From assembly GCA_964614655.1 (NCBI GenBank), contig CAZTPF010000003.1, positions 39,833 to 103,832 on the forward strand: a stretch of DNA of 64,000 nucleotides, read 5' to 3'. The first letter of the stretch is position 1. The number at the start of each line of letters is the position of its first letter. Below, piece after piece: positions 50,276-59,390 of the stretch. The notes under the pieces are model-generated. The model had not been told where the DNA came from. It saw only the letters and a program-made list of their open reading frames with translations, and did no database searches. The position numbers and the translations under genes are program-made. Source of the stretch: Casp-actino8 sp964614655 (GTDB lineage Bacteria > Actinomycetota > Acidimicrobiia > Acidimicrobiales > Ilumatobacteraceae).

Positions 50276-50647
50276 TCAGCCAGGGGCGTCGACGGCATGG
50301 GCCGTCAACGCCGACAGATCGCAGAATTCGAGGGCCGACACATGTGTCGACGCCAGAACCACACGCGGGGCACGACCGGCTTCGAAGGCTTCCTGCCACC
50401 GGGAGGCGCACAGGCACCACTGGTCGCCGTCCCGAAGACCGGCGAACCCGTACTGCGGCATGGGCGTGCTGAGGTCGTTGCCCACACTCGCGCTGAAGGT
50501 GAGGAACTCGGTGGTCATGACCGCGCACACGACGTGCATCCCCGGATCGTCGCCCCGTGATTCGCAACATCCCGTTCGGTAGTAGCCGGTCATGGGATCG
50601 AACGAGCAGGGCTGCAGCTCTCCTCCCAGAACGTTGAGCTGAGTCAT
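50276..50647 (-). CDS. DUF2237-family protein
   Basis: 123 residues. The opening NVLGGELQPCSFDPMTGYYRTGCCES and the later HVVCAVMTTEFLTFSASVGNDL and GDQWCLCASRWQEAFEAG match this widespread family, which has conserved cysteines and no settled function. The ATG overlaps the stop of the VIT1-like transporter gene by 4 bp (ATGA), so the two are made together; a metal-linked role is possible but unproven. Confidence 0.88.
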   Translation of the reverse strand: MTQLNVLGGELQPCSFDPMTGYYRTGCCESRGDDPGMHVVCAVMTTEFLTFSASVGNDLSTPMPQYGFAGLRDGDQWCLCASRWQEAFEAGRAPRVVLASTHVSALEFCDLSALTAHAVDAPG

Positions 50648-51366
50648 GTGACGGCCACGTCGAAGAGCTGTCCGACGGCATAGGTGACACCGCACGCCAC
50701 GAGCAGGATCACGATCTGTCGCAGTGCCGTCTTGGCGACACCCCGTTCGGCCGTCAGACCGATGGCGCCACCGACGAAGCCGGCGGCGACGACTCCGATG
50801 GCGACCGACCAGATCTTGGGTCCGGTGCCTCCGCCCACGAACCACGGAATCACCGGCAAGAGCGCTCCGAAGAGGAAGCAGACGAGAGACAGGGCGGCGG
50901 CCTTGAGAGGCGACGGCAGCGAGCCGGGATCGACACCGAGTTCTTCACGGGCGTGGACGGCGAGGGCGGCATCGGGTCGACGCATGACGTCGGCGGCCGC
51001 CGCTCGGGCTCGTTCGGGTTCGATCCCGTGGCTCTCGTAGATCTTGGCCAGTTCGTTGGTCTCGGCGGCGGTGTTGACGCGCAGCTCGCGCTTCTCGATC
51101 TCGAGCTCGCGGGTGATGAGTTCGTTCTGAGCCGAGACCGACACCCATTCACCGGCCGCCATGCTCGCACCACCGGCGATCGCGCCGGCCAGACCGGCCA
51201 GTCGTACGACGGTGGAGTCGACGCCGCTTCCGGCGAAGCCGATCACCAACGACACGTTCGACACGAGACCATCACTGATGCCGAAGACCGCGGCGCGGGC
51301 GAGTCCACCCGAGACGCTCCGGTGGCCGTCGTGCTGTTCGCCCGAGGTGTACGCGTGCCGTCCCAC
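50644..51366 (-). CDS. VIT1/CCC1-family iron/manganese transporter
   Basis: 240 residues. N-terminal AVFGISDGLVSNVSLVIGFAG and GGASMAAGEWVSVSAQNELITRELEIEKREL are the family hallmark, followed by a charged, helical metal-binding segment (about 85-140) and three C-terminal membrane helices. In yeast and plants these move Fe/Mn out of the cytosol. GTG start 6 nt after TAGGGT. It is divergent from gltX and overlaps the DUF2237 start. Confidence 0.9.
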   Translation of the reverse strand: MGRHAYTSGEQHDGHRSVSGGLARAAVFGISDGLVSNVSLVIGFAGSGVDSTVVRLAGLAGAIAGGASMAAGEWVSVSAQNELITRELEIEKRELRVNTAAETNELAKIYESHGIEPERARAAAADVMRRPDAALAVHAREELGVDPGSLPSPLKAAALSLVCFLFGALLPVIPWFVGGGTGPKIWSVAIGVVAAGFVGGAIGLTAERGVAKTALRQIVILLVACGVTYAVGQLFDVAVT

Positions 51367-51413
51367 GAGGCGACCCTACCGCCCACTACGGCGACGGGTA
51401 GCGTTACCGGCGC

Positions 51414-52841
51414 ATGTCGTCCGGCACGAACACGTCAGGTGCACCGCGCTATCGATTCGCGCCGTCACCCACCGGCTTCTTCCACGTCGGTGGAGCGCGA
51501 ACGGCGCTCTACAACTGGGCGCTCGCCAAGAACGAGGGCGGAACGTTCGTCCTGCGCATCGAGGACACGGACGAGGCTCGTAACCGCCCCGAATGGACGC
51601 AGGGCATCATCGACGCCTTGGCCTGGATCGGCATTCATCGCGACGATCCCACGTTCGAAGGGCCCTATTTCCAGAGCGATTACGCCGACGCACACGTGGC
51701 AGCCGCCGAGCAGTTGTACCGCGACGGACACGCGTATTACTGCGATCTCACGAGCGAACAGATCCAGGAACGCGCCAAGGCCGCAGGCAAACCTGGATAC
51801 GACGGCTATTCGCGTGATCGTGGCCTCGAACCCGGTCCGGGGCGAGTGCTGCGTTTTCGCGTTCCCGAGGGTGTGACGGTGGTCGACGACCTCGTTCGGG
51901 GACGTGTCGAGTTCCAGAACGAGACGATCGAGGATTTCGTACTCCTTCGCGGCAACGGTTCGCCGATGTTCCTGTTGGCCAACGTGGTCGACGACGCATC
52001 GATGCGGATCAGCCACGTGGTGCGAGCCGAAGAGCACTTGCCGAACGCCCCCAAGCAACAACTTCTGTGGCAGGCGCTCGGACACACGCCTCCCACGTGG
52101 GCGCACGTTCCGGTGCTCGTCAACGAACAGCGCAAGAAGTTGTCGAAACGCCGAGACAAAGTGGCTCTCGAGCAATATCGCGACGAGGGTTACCTCGCCG
52201 ACGCGATGATCAACTACCTGATGACACTCGGTTGGGCGCCACAGGGCGACACCGAGATCGTTCCATGGTCGCGCATCCAGAACGAGTTCCGTCTCGAAGA
52301 CGTGAACCATTCACCGGCTTACTTCGATCTGAAGAAGTTGGCGGCCTTCAACGGCGAGTACCTGCGCATGCTGTCGGTCGACGACTTCGTCGAGGCGTGC
52401 CGACCCTGGCTGCACGGCGACACCACGCCGTGGTCGCCCGAACAGTTCGACGAAACGGTGTTTCGCGCCATGGCCGAACTCGTGCAGACGCGCGTCGTCA
52501 CGTTGGCCGACGTCCCGGCCCTCGTCGACTTCATGTTCCTCGACGAACCGATCGTCGACGAGGCGGCGTGGACGAAGACGTTCGCGTCGTCGGACGCGGT
52601 GGCGATGTTGGACGCGGCACGTGCTGCGTTCGAGACCGTCGAATGGAGCGCGGATTCACTGAAGACGGCCACCGAGGAATGCGGAACAGCACTCGGTCTG
52701 AAGTTGGGCAAAGCGCAGGCACCGGTGCGCGTGGCGGTGACCGGACGCACGATCGGACCCCCGCTCTTCGAAGCTCTCGAACTGCTCGGACGCGACATGG
52801 TGTCGGCCCGACTCGACGCGGCCCGTCAGCGACTCGTCTGA
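51414..52841 (+). CDS. gltX: Glutamyl-tRNA synthetase
   Basis: 475 residues, class I. The HIGH-type motif is HVGG in FAPSPTGFFHVGGARTALYN (15-34) and the KMSKS loop is KKLSKRRDKV. It charges tRNA-Glu and, where no GlnRS exists, also tRNA-Gln for amidation. tRNA-Gln and tRNA-Glu genes lie 0.7 and 2.5 kb downstream. TAGCGT is 9 nt before the ATG. Confidence 0.96.
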   Translation: MSSGTNTSGAPRYRFAPSPTGFFHVGGARTALYNWALAKNEGGTFVLRIEDTDEARNRPEWTQGIIDALAWIGIHRDDPTFEGPYFQSDYADAHVAAAEQLYRDGHAYYCDLTSEQIQERAKAAGKPGYDGYSRDRGLEPGPGRVLRFRVPEGVTVVDDLVRGRVEFQNETIEDFVLLRGNGSPMFLLANVVDDASMRISHVVRAEEHLPNAPKQQLLWQALGHTPPTWAHVPVLVNEQRKKLSKRRDKVALEQYRDEGYLADAMINYLMTLGWAPQGDTEIVPWSRIQNEFRLEDVNHSPAYFDLKKLAAFNGEYLRMLSVDDFVEACRPWLHGDTTPWSPEQFDETVFRAMAELVQTRVVTLADVPALVDFMFLDEPIVDEAAWTKTFASSDAVAMLDAARAAFETVEWSADSLKTATEECGTALGLKLGKAQAPVRVAVTGRTIGPPLFEALELLGRDMVSARLDAARQRLV

Positions 52842-52853
52842 GACCGATCAGTC

Positions 52854-53534
52854 ATGTCCGACGCGCCTGATCCGGTCGTCCTGAAGAAGGACCGCTGGTT
52901 CCTGCCGAGGTGGTGGCGACGCGGGCGTCCGTGGCGCGTGCTCGTCGTGGCGACGGCGCTGATCGCGACGATGATCGCCTACTACCTCTTCACTCTTCTG
53001 CAGGTGTGGAGCACCGGACGGTCCGATCACGATCGACCGGTCGACGCGATCGTCGTGATGGGAGCGGCTCAGTACGACGGCCGTCCCTCTCCTCAGTTGC
53101 AAGCCCGTCTCGACCATGTGGTCGAACTCTGGCAGGACGGTTTGGCGCCGATGGTGATCGTCACCGGTGGCAATCGACCCGGTGATCGATTCACCGAAGC
53201 CGAGGCGTCTCGTCGCTATCTCGTGGACGCCGGAGTTCCCGACTCGGCGATCGAAGGCGAGGACGAAGGAACGAGTTCGTGGGAGTCGCTCGGCAACGTG
53301 GCCGACCGGGCCGGCGAATGGGGAGTGCGCACGGTGTTGCTGGTGAGCGATCCCTTCCACTCGCTGCGTATTCGGCTGATGGCCGAAGAGCTCGGTCTCA
53401 CGGCCCACTCCTCGGCGACCGACACCAGCCCAGTGCGCGGCTGGACGGCCGCACGTCAGCACTTCACCGAGGCGGCGGGTGTGGCGGTCGGCCGCGTCGT
53501 GGGGTTCGCCACCCTGGAGTCGTGGATCGGCTGA
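52854..53534 (+). CDS. Membrane-anchored DUF218 (YdcF/SanA-like) protein
   Basis: 226 residues. One N-terminal membrane helix (about 29-48, VLVVATALIATMIAYYLFTLL) then an outside DUF218 domain: DAIVVMGAAQYDGRPSPQLQARL, VIVTGGNRPGDRFTEA, EDEGTSSWESLGN and LLVSDPFHSLR. Related proteins affect the cell envelope (SanA, vancomycin sensitivity). 12 bp behind gltX, so likely co-transcribed. Confidence 0.88.
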   Translation: MSDAPDPVVLKKDRWFLPRWWRRGRPWRVLVVATALIATMIAYYLFTLLQVWSTGRSDHDRPVDAIVVMGAAQYDGRPSPQLQARLDHVVELWQDGLAPMVIVTGGNRPGDRFTEAEASRRYLVDAGVPDSAIEGEDEGTSSWESLGNVADRAGEWGVRTVLLVSDPFHSLRIRLMAEELGLTAHSSATDTSPVRGWTAARQHFTEAAGVAVGRVVGFATLESWIG

Positions 53535-53577
53535 GGGTGGGGTCGAGGGGTGCCACCCCTAGAATCGAGGCGCTCCT

Positions 53578-53649
53578 TGGGGAGTGGTGTAACTGGCAAC
53601 ACAGCAGATTCTGGTTCTGTTATTCAGGGTTCGATTCCTTGCTCCCCAG
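53578..53649 (+). tRNA. tRNA-Gln (CTG anticodon)
   Basis: 72 nt cloverleaf; acceptor TGGGGAG pairs with CTCCCCA, anticodon stem GCAGA/TCTGT with loop TTCTGGT (anticodon CTG, reads CAG), T arm CAGGG-TTCGATT-CCTTG. Discriminator G, then CCA encoded at 53650-53652. TAGAAT about 18 nt upstream is a likely -10 box. Confidence 0.95.
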
Positions 53650-53654
53650 CCATG

Positions 53655-53679
53655 CGACCGGGCTTCGGCCCGGTCGTTT
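53655..53679 (+). terminator. Terminator after tRNA-Gln
   Basis: CGACCGGGC-TTCG-GCCCGGTCG, a perfect 9-bp stem with a stable UUCG loop, then TTT. It starts 2 bp after the encoded CCA. Confidence 0.85.
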
Positions 53680-53819
53680 CGCGTCTGGCGCGGGCAGTGC
53701 GGACGTCGGAGTCGACGAGTGTCTGCGATCCAGGAACTAGATTTCGATCGTCGTCGTTCGGGGGATCGACGAAGCCCGTGACTCGATGCACGTGGTTCGA
53801 CATCTCAAGGGGGGGAATC

Positions 53820-55334
53820 ATGGACCGTCGTTCGTTCTTGAAGGCCGGCATCATCGCCGGTGGAGGAGGGGCGGTCGTACCGCTCGCTTTCGTGTCACCG
53901 GCGGCAGCCAAATCGTCGATCTCGGGAGCGGCTCCCGGCGAGAGCCCGTACGGGCCGCTCTCCGACACTCCCGACGAGAACGGGCTGCTCCTTCCGGCCG
54001 GGTTCACCTCGCGCATCGTCGCCATCGGTGGCGATCCGGTGGGTGACACCGACTACGAGTGGCATCCGTTCCCCGACGGCGCTGGCACGTTCGAGGACGG
54101 CCAAGGCGGCTGGTACTACGTGTGCAACAGCGAGGTCTTCGACTTCATGGCCCCGGACGCCGGTGGCGTGTCGTGCATCCACTTCTCGGCCGACGGTGAG
54201 ATCGTCGACGCCTACCGAATCCTGTCGGGGAGCAATTCCAATTGCGCGGGCGGTGTCACGCCGTGGGGGACCTGGTTGAGCGGTGAGGAGAACTTCGCCG
54301 GAACCGGGCGTCTGTGGGAGTGCGACCCGACGGGGAAGAAAGAGGCGGTGTTCCACGAGGCAATGGGACGTTGGACGCGCGAGGCGGCAGCCATCGACCC
54401 GGAGGATCAGATGGTCTACATGACCGAGGATCATCGCGAGGGTCGGGTGTACCGCTTCACTCCGACCAACTATCCCGATCTGTCGCAGGGTTCACTCGAC
54501 GTGTGCGTCGTGGGTTCCGACGGTTCGGTGTCGTGGGCGCCGATCGCCGATCCGTCCGGCAGCTCGACGCCGACGCGCGACCAGGTTCCGGAGTCGACGA
54601 TCTTCTCCGGCAACGAAGGAATCTGGTATCACGACGGCTGGATCTACTTCACGAGCAAGAACGACCACTCGGTCCACGGCATCGATCTTCGCGCCCAGAC
54701 CTACACGCTCATCTGGAAGGGAGACCCGGACGGCCTGGGAACCGAAGGAGCCGTCTTGTCGCACGTCGACAACATCACCGTCGATGCAGGGAGCGGCGAT
54801 CTCTACGTGGCCGAGGACGGAGGCAACATGGAAGTGGTGATGATCACCGCCGAAGGCGCGATCGCGCCGTTCGTTCGCGTGGTGGGCGACGGACACGAAC
54901 CGTCGGAGGTGACCGGTCCGGTGTTCAACCCGAAGCGCGATCGGCTCTACTTCTCGTCGCAGCGCGGACCGAGCAATCGCGACCTCGCCGAGATCCTGCC
55001 CGGCTTCGCTCCGATCGACGCACTCGGTGCCGTCGGCAAGGCGGCCGGCATCACCTACGAGATCAGCGGGCCGTTCCGAGGTCGAATCGAAGAGCAGATC
55101 GCGGCCCCACCCGAGACCGAGGCGCCCACGACCACGGCGTCTCCGGTCACGACTCTTGCGGCAGCGGCTCAATCACAGACCACACCTCCGCCGTCGTCGG
55201 ACGACGATGGTGGAGGATCAGGGCTGGGAGTCGGGATCGGCGTCGGTGTCGCGGCCGTGGTGGCCGCGGTCGGCGGAGCGGTCGCACTGCGCAAGAAGCG
55301 GATGGACGGCGGGTCCGACGAAACGACCCCCTGA
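53820..55334 (+). CDS. Tat-exported PhoX-like (DUF839) protein with C-terminal membrane anchor
   Basis: 504 residues. The N-terminus MDRRSFLKAG has the twin-arginine motif with a hydrophobic core and AAAK cleavage region, so it is exported folded. The body resembles PhoX/DUF839 phosphatase-type beta-propellers (GGWYYVCNSEVF, TPWGTWLSGEENF, YMTEDHREGRVYRFTP, GNEGIWYHDGWIYFTSKND). A Thr/Pro linker, a glycine-valine membrane helix (about 465-490) and a KKR tail anchor it at the surface. AAGGGGGGG lies 5 nt before the ATG. Confidence 0.87.
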   Translation: MDRRSFLKAGIIAGGGGAVVPLAFVSPAAAKSSISGAAPGESPYGPLSDTPDENGLLLPAGFTSRIVAIGGDPVGDTDYEWHPFPDGAGTFEDGQGGWYYVCNSEVFDFMAPDAGGVSCIHFSADGEIVDAYRILSGSNSNCAGGVTPWGTWLSGEENFAGTGRLWECDPTGKKEAVFHEAMGRWTREAAAIDPEDQMVYMTEDHREGRVYRFTPTNYPDLSQGSLDVCVVGSDGSVSWAPIADPSGSSTPTRDQVPESTIFSGNEGIWYHDGWIYFTSKNDHSVHGIDLRAQTYTLIWKGDPDGLGTEGAVLSHVDNITVDAGSGDLYVAEDGGNMEVVMITAEGAIAPFVRVVGDGHEPSEVTGPVFNPKRDRLYFSSQRGPSNRDLAEILPGFAPIDALGAVGKAAGITYEISGPFRGRIEEQIAAPPETEAPTTTASPVTTLAAAAQSQTTPPPSSDDDGGGSGLGVGIGVGVAAVVAAVGGAVALRKKRMDGGSDETTP

Positions 55335-55386
55335 TCGCGCCCTGTGGGGTGATCGAGTCGGGGCGGTAGCGTTTCGTCCGCTACTT

Positions 55387-55459
55387 GCTCCCATCGTCTA
55401 GTGGCCTAGGACACCACCCTCTCAAGGTGGCGGCACGGGTTCGAATCCCGTTGGGAGTG
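55387..55459 (+). tRNA. tRNA-Glu (CTC anticodon)
   Basis: 73 nt cloverleaf; acceptor GCTCCCA pairs with TGGGAGT (one G-T), anticodon stem CCACC/GGTGG with loop CTCTCAA (anticodon CTC, reads GAG), T arm with GGTTCGAATCC. Discriminator G; CCA encoded at 55460-55462. Confidence 0.95.
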
Positions 55460-55472
55460 CCACTTGGTCGTT

Positions 55473-55516
55473 CTGGCGGCAAATTCGTCTCGGCTTTTGC
55501 AGAAATCTGCCGCCAG
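55473..55516 (+). terminator. Inverted repeat after tRNA-Glu
   Basis: CTGGCGGCA (55473-55481) and TGCCGCCAG (55508-55516), perfect 9-bp arms with a 26-nt loop, then GTTTC. Probable transcript end of the tRNA. Confidence 0.55.
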
Positions 55517-55630
55517 GTTTCGATGCCCGTCAGCCTCGGTTCTCGTTCTCGACCGGTCGTGACATTTCTGAAGCGATCGATGACGTGTGTGGGACGCGCC
55601 GTGACGTGTTGCGTTCGAAACTCCTGCCCC

Positions 55631-55650
55631 GCACTCCGATCCGGGAGTGC
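55631..55650 (+). promoter_or_regulatory. Hairpin in the 5' leader of the surface-protein gene
   Basis: GCACTCC-GATCCG-GGAGTGC (7-bp stem), 8 nt before the AGGAGG ribosome-binding site. It could protect the mRNA or gate the start. Confidence 0.4.
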
Positions 55651-55670
55651 ACGAGTCAGGAGGAATTCGA

Positions 55671-58340
55671 TTGAAGAATCGAACGCGAAAGAGAGCGGTC
55701 TTCAAGACGATGCTTCTCGCAGCTGTCGGAATCGGTGCGGTGGGTGTCGTCCAGACGTCGATCGACTCGAGAGCTGATGCCATCAGTATCGGAACCATCA
55801 GCGCTCAGATGTCGAATCAGATCGGCATCACCGAAACTGGCGAACCTGATGGAACCGCCGCATCCAATTGCATCCGGTATGCCCCGCCCGATACGGCGAC
55901 TTCGTCGGAGTTCGTGACTTCACCGGGTGAAGCGCTGACCGCACACGGTCGCAAACGCCAAAATGAGTCGTGTCCGGGGTCGCTCGACATCGATGAACAG
56001 AGCGCGATCGGTGTGAAGCCGGCCGGGGGTTCGACCATCGTCAACGGTGATCCGTTCCTCTTGGCTCGGGTGATTCATTACAACAACCCGGTTCGTGTCG
56101 ACGCCGAGTTTTTCAAGGGTGACATGTCGCTGAAGTTCGGTGACTTCGACGGCAGTCCCACCATCACTTTCCCGTGGCGCATGTGGGAGACGCCCAACAA
56201 CGGCGACTGCCCGAACGGTGGAAGTGGACCCGATGATTGCGACGACGAGATCACCTTCACCGATCAGATCAGCGACGTCTCTCTGACCCAGAACGAGATC
56301 GACTACGTGCTCGTCATCGACGGATTCGTTCCCGTGAAGTCCAAAGATGCCTGCCCCGAAACTCCGAAGGATCCGGCTGAAGACGACTTCTGGACCGAAG
56401 AGGAAAAGACGACCCATGCGTGTCTGTACGGATCTCTGTATCAGGAGCGACCCGTGACGATCGTGAAAGCGATCGAAGGTGTCGAAGACGACATCGTTGC
56501 TCCATCGGAGACTTTCACGATCGACTCCGAAGGTGACCTGAAGGGTTCGCCGTGGGACACGTCGTTCGTGTTGACGCCGCCGGCCGACGGTTCTGATTCG
56601 TCGGATCCGGTGGTGATCACCGGTCGTGATACCGCCACGCTCACCGAGCAGGCGATGATGGATTCGCGTTGGGAACTCACCGACATCACCTGCACCGATC
56701 TCGATGCTGAAGGTGAGCCGCGTGAACTCCCGAGTGGCTACGAGGTCGACCTGATGAAGGGTGAGTTGGTCCTCTCCGAGATTCCGGCCCCGGACTACGA
56801 AATGGACGCGTCGATCACGTGCACCTTCACCAACACCTACACGCCGATGACCACCCTCACTCTTGTGAAGGAAGTGACCGACGGTGAAGCATCGGTCGAC
56901 GACTTCGTTCTGAACGCCACCGGCGTCGAGGGGACACCCACCGAGGGTGAAGGTGTCTCAGGAGTCTCGGGTTCGGACGACGTCACCCAGGCCATGGTCC
57001 CCGCCGGCGACTACGTGTTGTCCGAAGACGGGCCGGAGGGCTATCTCTCACCGGACGGTTGGGATTGTGGCGAGGCCGAACTCGTCGGGTCGACCGTGAC
57101 CCTGGAAGACGATGACGATGTCACGTGCACCATCGTCAACGAGGTGGAGCGTGAGGAGATCTCCTTGTCGAAGGACCCGTCGACCGATTGGTTCAGCGCA
57201 AGCGGCCAGACGATCACCTACACCTTCGTGATCACCAACACCGGTAATCAGCCTCTCGGTCCCGATCAGTTCGAAGTGACCGACGACATGATCGACGAAG
57301 GAGTCGCATTCGATTGCGGAGCCGATGACGTCACTCTTGATCCCGACGAGACGGTGTCGTGCACACGTGACTACGTCACGACGGCCGACGATGTGACCGC
57401 TGGTGAAGTGGTGAACACGGCATTCGCGTCGTTGGGTGAGCTTAATTCGGCGACGGTGTCGGCGACGGTCGATTACGCGGATCTCTTGATCGCCAAGAGC
57501 GCATCTCCCACATCGGTGACGGCGGCCGGACAATCGGTCACCTACACCTACACGCTCACCAACAACGGTGCCGAACCCCTCGGCCCCGATCAGTTCACGG
57601 TGACCGACGACAAGATCAACAGTGGAACGGCGTTCAACTGTGGTCCGGCAGCGACGACACTTGTCGTGGCCGGCACGGTCTCGTGCACTGCGGCCTACAC
57701 CGTGACGGCTGCCGACATCACGGCCGGTTCGATTGTCAACCTGGCTTCGGGCAAGGGTGGTGGCGTCACCTCGCCGACGGTGTCAGCCACGGTGACGGTC
57801 ACGTCGCCTCCACCGGTGGTGCCGCCGGTCGTCCCGCCGGTCTTCGTGCCGGGCGGCGGAACCCCGGTGCTGCCAGCTGCGGCTCCGTCGTTGAACCTGA
57901 CGAAGGTGGCATCGCCCGACACTTTCTTCGCCGCTGGTGAAGTGATCACGTACACCTACACGATTCTGAACGATGGTGACACGGCGATCGGTCCGACTCA
58001 ATTCACCATCACCGACAACAAGATCAACGGAGGCCAGCCGTTCAACTGCGGTCCGGCGACGAAGATCATCTCGGTGAACCTGAATCAGATGTGCACGGCT
58101 TATTACACGATCACGGCCGCCGATGTGGCCGCTGGATCGGTGACCAACGTGGCCTTCGCGACCGGCGGCAACGTCGACAGCAACACGGCGACGGCCACGG
58201 TCAGCCTGGTCTCGCTCATCTTCCCGGCGGAGATTCCGGTGACGGGATCGATGTCGACGACTGTGATCGCCCTCGGACTCCTGGCCTTCGGCCTCGGTCT
58301 CGGGCTCGTCACGTCGGTGAGGCGACGTCGGATCGTCTGA
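55671..58340 (+). CDS. Large surface-anchored repeat protein (DUF11/DUF7507-type) with IPVTG anchor
   Basis: 889 residues. TTG start with a perfect AGGAGG 7 nt upstream. Signal peptide at 1-38, then an acidic cysteine-containing beta region (to ~230), an Ig/SpaA-like region (~240-480), and three repeats of ~100 residues (about 488-585, 598-690, 735-835) sharing YTYTxTNxG, LGPDQFxVTDDKI and FNCG. Between repeats 2 and 3 lies a PPVVPPVVPPVFVPGGG linker. It ends with IPVTG (855-859), a membrane helix and RRRRIV, a sortase-like sorting signal. Likely a cell-wall stalk or adhesin. Confidence 0.85.
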   Translation: MKNRTRKRAVFKTMLLAAVGIGAVGVVQTSIDSRADAISIGTISAQMSNQIGITETGEPDGTAASNCIRYAPPDTATSSEFVTSPGEALTAHGRKRQNESCPGSLDIDEQSAIGVKPAGGSTIVNGDPFLLARVIHYNNPVRVDAEFFKGDMSLKFGDFDGSPTITFPWRMWETPNNGDCPNGGSGPDDCDDEITFTDQISDVSLTQNEIDYVLVIDGFVPVKSKDACPETPKDPAEDDFWTEEEKTTHACLYGSLYQERPVTIVKAIEGVEDDIVAPSETFTIDSEGDLKGSPWDTSFVLTPPADGSDSSDPVVITGRDTATLTEQAMMDSRWELTDITCTDLDAEGEPRELPSGYEVDLMKGELVLSEIPAPDYEMDASITCTFTNTYTPMTTLTLVKEVTDGEASVDDFVLNATGVEGTPTEGEGVSGVSGSDDVTQAMVPAGDYVLSEDGPEGYLSPDGWDCGEAELVGSTVTLEDDDDVTCTIVNEVEREEISLSKDPSTDWFSASGQTITYTFVITNTGNQPLGPDQFEVTDDMIDEGVAFDCGADDVTLDPDETVSCTRDYVTTADDVTAGEVVNTAFASLGELNSATVSATVDYADLLIAKSASPTSVTAAGQSVTYTYTLTNNGAEPLGPDQFTVTDDKINSGTAFNCGPAATTLVVAGTVSCTAAYTVTAADITAGSIVNLASGKGGGVTSPTVSATVTVTSPPPVVPPVVPPVFVPGGGTPVLPAAAPSLNLTKVASPDTFFAAGEVITYTYTILNDGDTAIGPTQFTITDNKINGGQPFNCGPATKIISVNLNQMCTAYYTITAADVAAGSVTNVAFATGGNVDSNTATATVSLVSLIFPAEIPVTGSMSTTVIALGLLAFGLGLGLVTSVRRRRIV

Positions 58341-58361
58341 TCCTGCGCCGACTCGCTCGAC

Positions 58362-58403
58362 CGTGGTCGGTCGGGTCTCCACCCGGGGACCCGACCGACC
58401 ACG
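58362..58403 (+). terminator. Long perfect hairpin after the surface-protein gene
   Basis: CGTGGTCGGTCGGGTC and GACCCGACCGACCACG form a perfect 16-bp stem with a 10-nt loop, 22 bp after the stop codon. No T tract follows. Confidence 0.75.
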
Positions 58404-58464
58404 TGTCGCGAATTCCCCTGGACGTGGTCGATCTGCGAACCTGGAGAGGGACGCAGGGGGTCAG

Positions 58465-59376
58465 ATGTTCACGATCGCGGAAGGGAAACGGGTCTACGGC
58501 ATTCAATTGCCGATCCAGGCCCAGAGTGCGTACTTCGTCGCCGACTGGGAGGCGACGGCCGGTCCCGACGAGTTGGCCCGTCTGGCCCGCATTTGTGACG
58601 ACAACGGTTACGCCTACGTAGGTGTGTGCGATCACGTCGCCCTCCCCGAGTCGGTGGTGGGCGGAATGGGCACCCAGTGGGCCGATCCCATCTCGACCCT
58701 GTCGTGGCTCGGTGCGCACACGTCCCGCGTCGGATTGCTCACTCACGTATACGTGTTGCCGTACCGGCACCCGCGTGTCGCCGCCAAACAGTTCGCCACT
58801 CTCGATCACCTGACGGGAGGTCGTGCGCTCATCGGGATCGGTGCCGGTCACGTGGAGGCCGAATTCGACTTTCTCGGAGTCGACTTCGCCGGACGAGGTC
58901 AGGCTCTCGAGCGAGGAATCCCCGAACTGGCCGCTGCGCTCGAGAACGAGTTCGTCGACGGTTTCGGAGCCCGTCCTCGTCCGACGCAGACTCCGCGCCC
59001 ACCGATCTGGGTCGCCGGATCGAGTCCAGTCGCCATACGTCGCGCGGCGCGACTCGCCGACGGCTGGCTTCCCCAGGGTCCGTCGAATGCCGACATGGTG
59101 GCCATGCTCATGACTGAGCGCAACAAGCACGGGCGTACCGATCCGTTCATGATCGGCCACATCACGCCGTTCCTCTACGTCGGACAACCGGCATTCGACG
59201 TCGGTGAAGGCACCATCCACGGCTCACCCTCGTCGGTTGCCGAACAGATCCTCGCTGGCACGGCGCCCGGAGTGAATCAACTGCAAGTTCGCTTCAAGGC
59301 GCGCAGTTGTGACGAACTCTGCGATCAGCTCGTCGCCTTCGCATCCGACGTGGCCCCTCTTCTCACCGACATCTGA
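58465..59376 (+). CDS. Luciferase-like (probably F420-dependent) oxidoreductase
   Basis: 303 residues, LLM fold. LARICDDNGYAYVGVCDHVALP, VYVLPYRHPRVAAKQFATLDHLTGGRALIGIGAGHV and RPPIWVAGSS are typical of the F420-linked subgroup of actinobacteria. It may oxidise an alcohol or ketone in a catabolic route. ATG with AGGGGG 5 nt upstream. First gene of a plus-strand run with the next two. Confidence 0.85.
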   Translation: MFTIAEGKRVYGIQLPIQAQSAYFVADWEATAGPDELARLARICDDNGYAYVGVCDHVALPESVVGGMGTQWADPISTLSWLGAHTSRVGLLTHVYVLPYRHPRVAAKQFATLDHLTGGRALIGIGAGHVEAEFDFLGVDFAGRGQALERGIPELAAALENEFVDGFGARPRPTQTPRPPIWVAGSSPVAIRRAARLADGWLPQGPSNADMVAMLMTERNKHGRTDPFMIGHITPFLYVGQPAFDVGEGTIHGSPSSVAEQILAGTAPGVNQLQVRFKARSCDELCDQLVAFASDVAPLLTDI

Positions 59377-59390
59377 CGAACGGAGACAGC

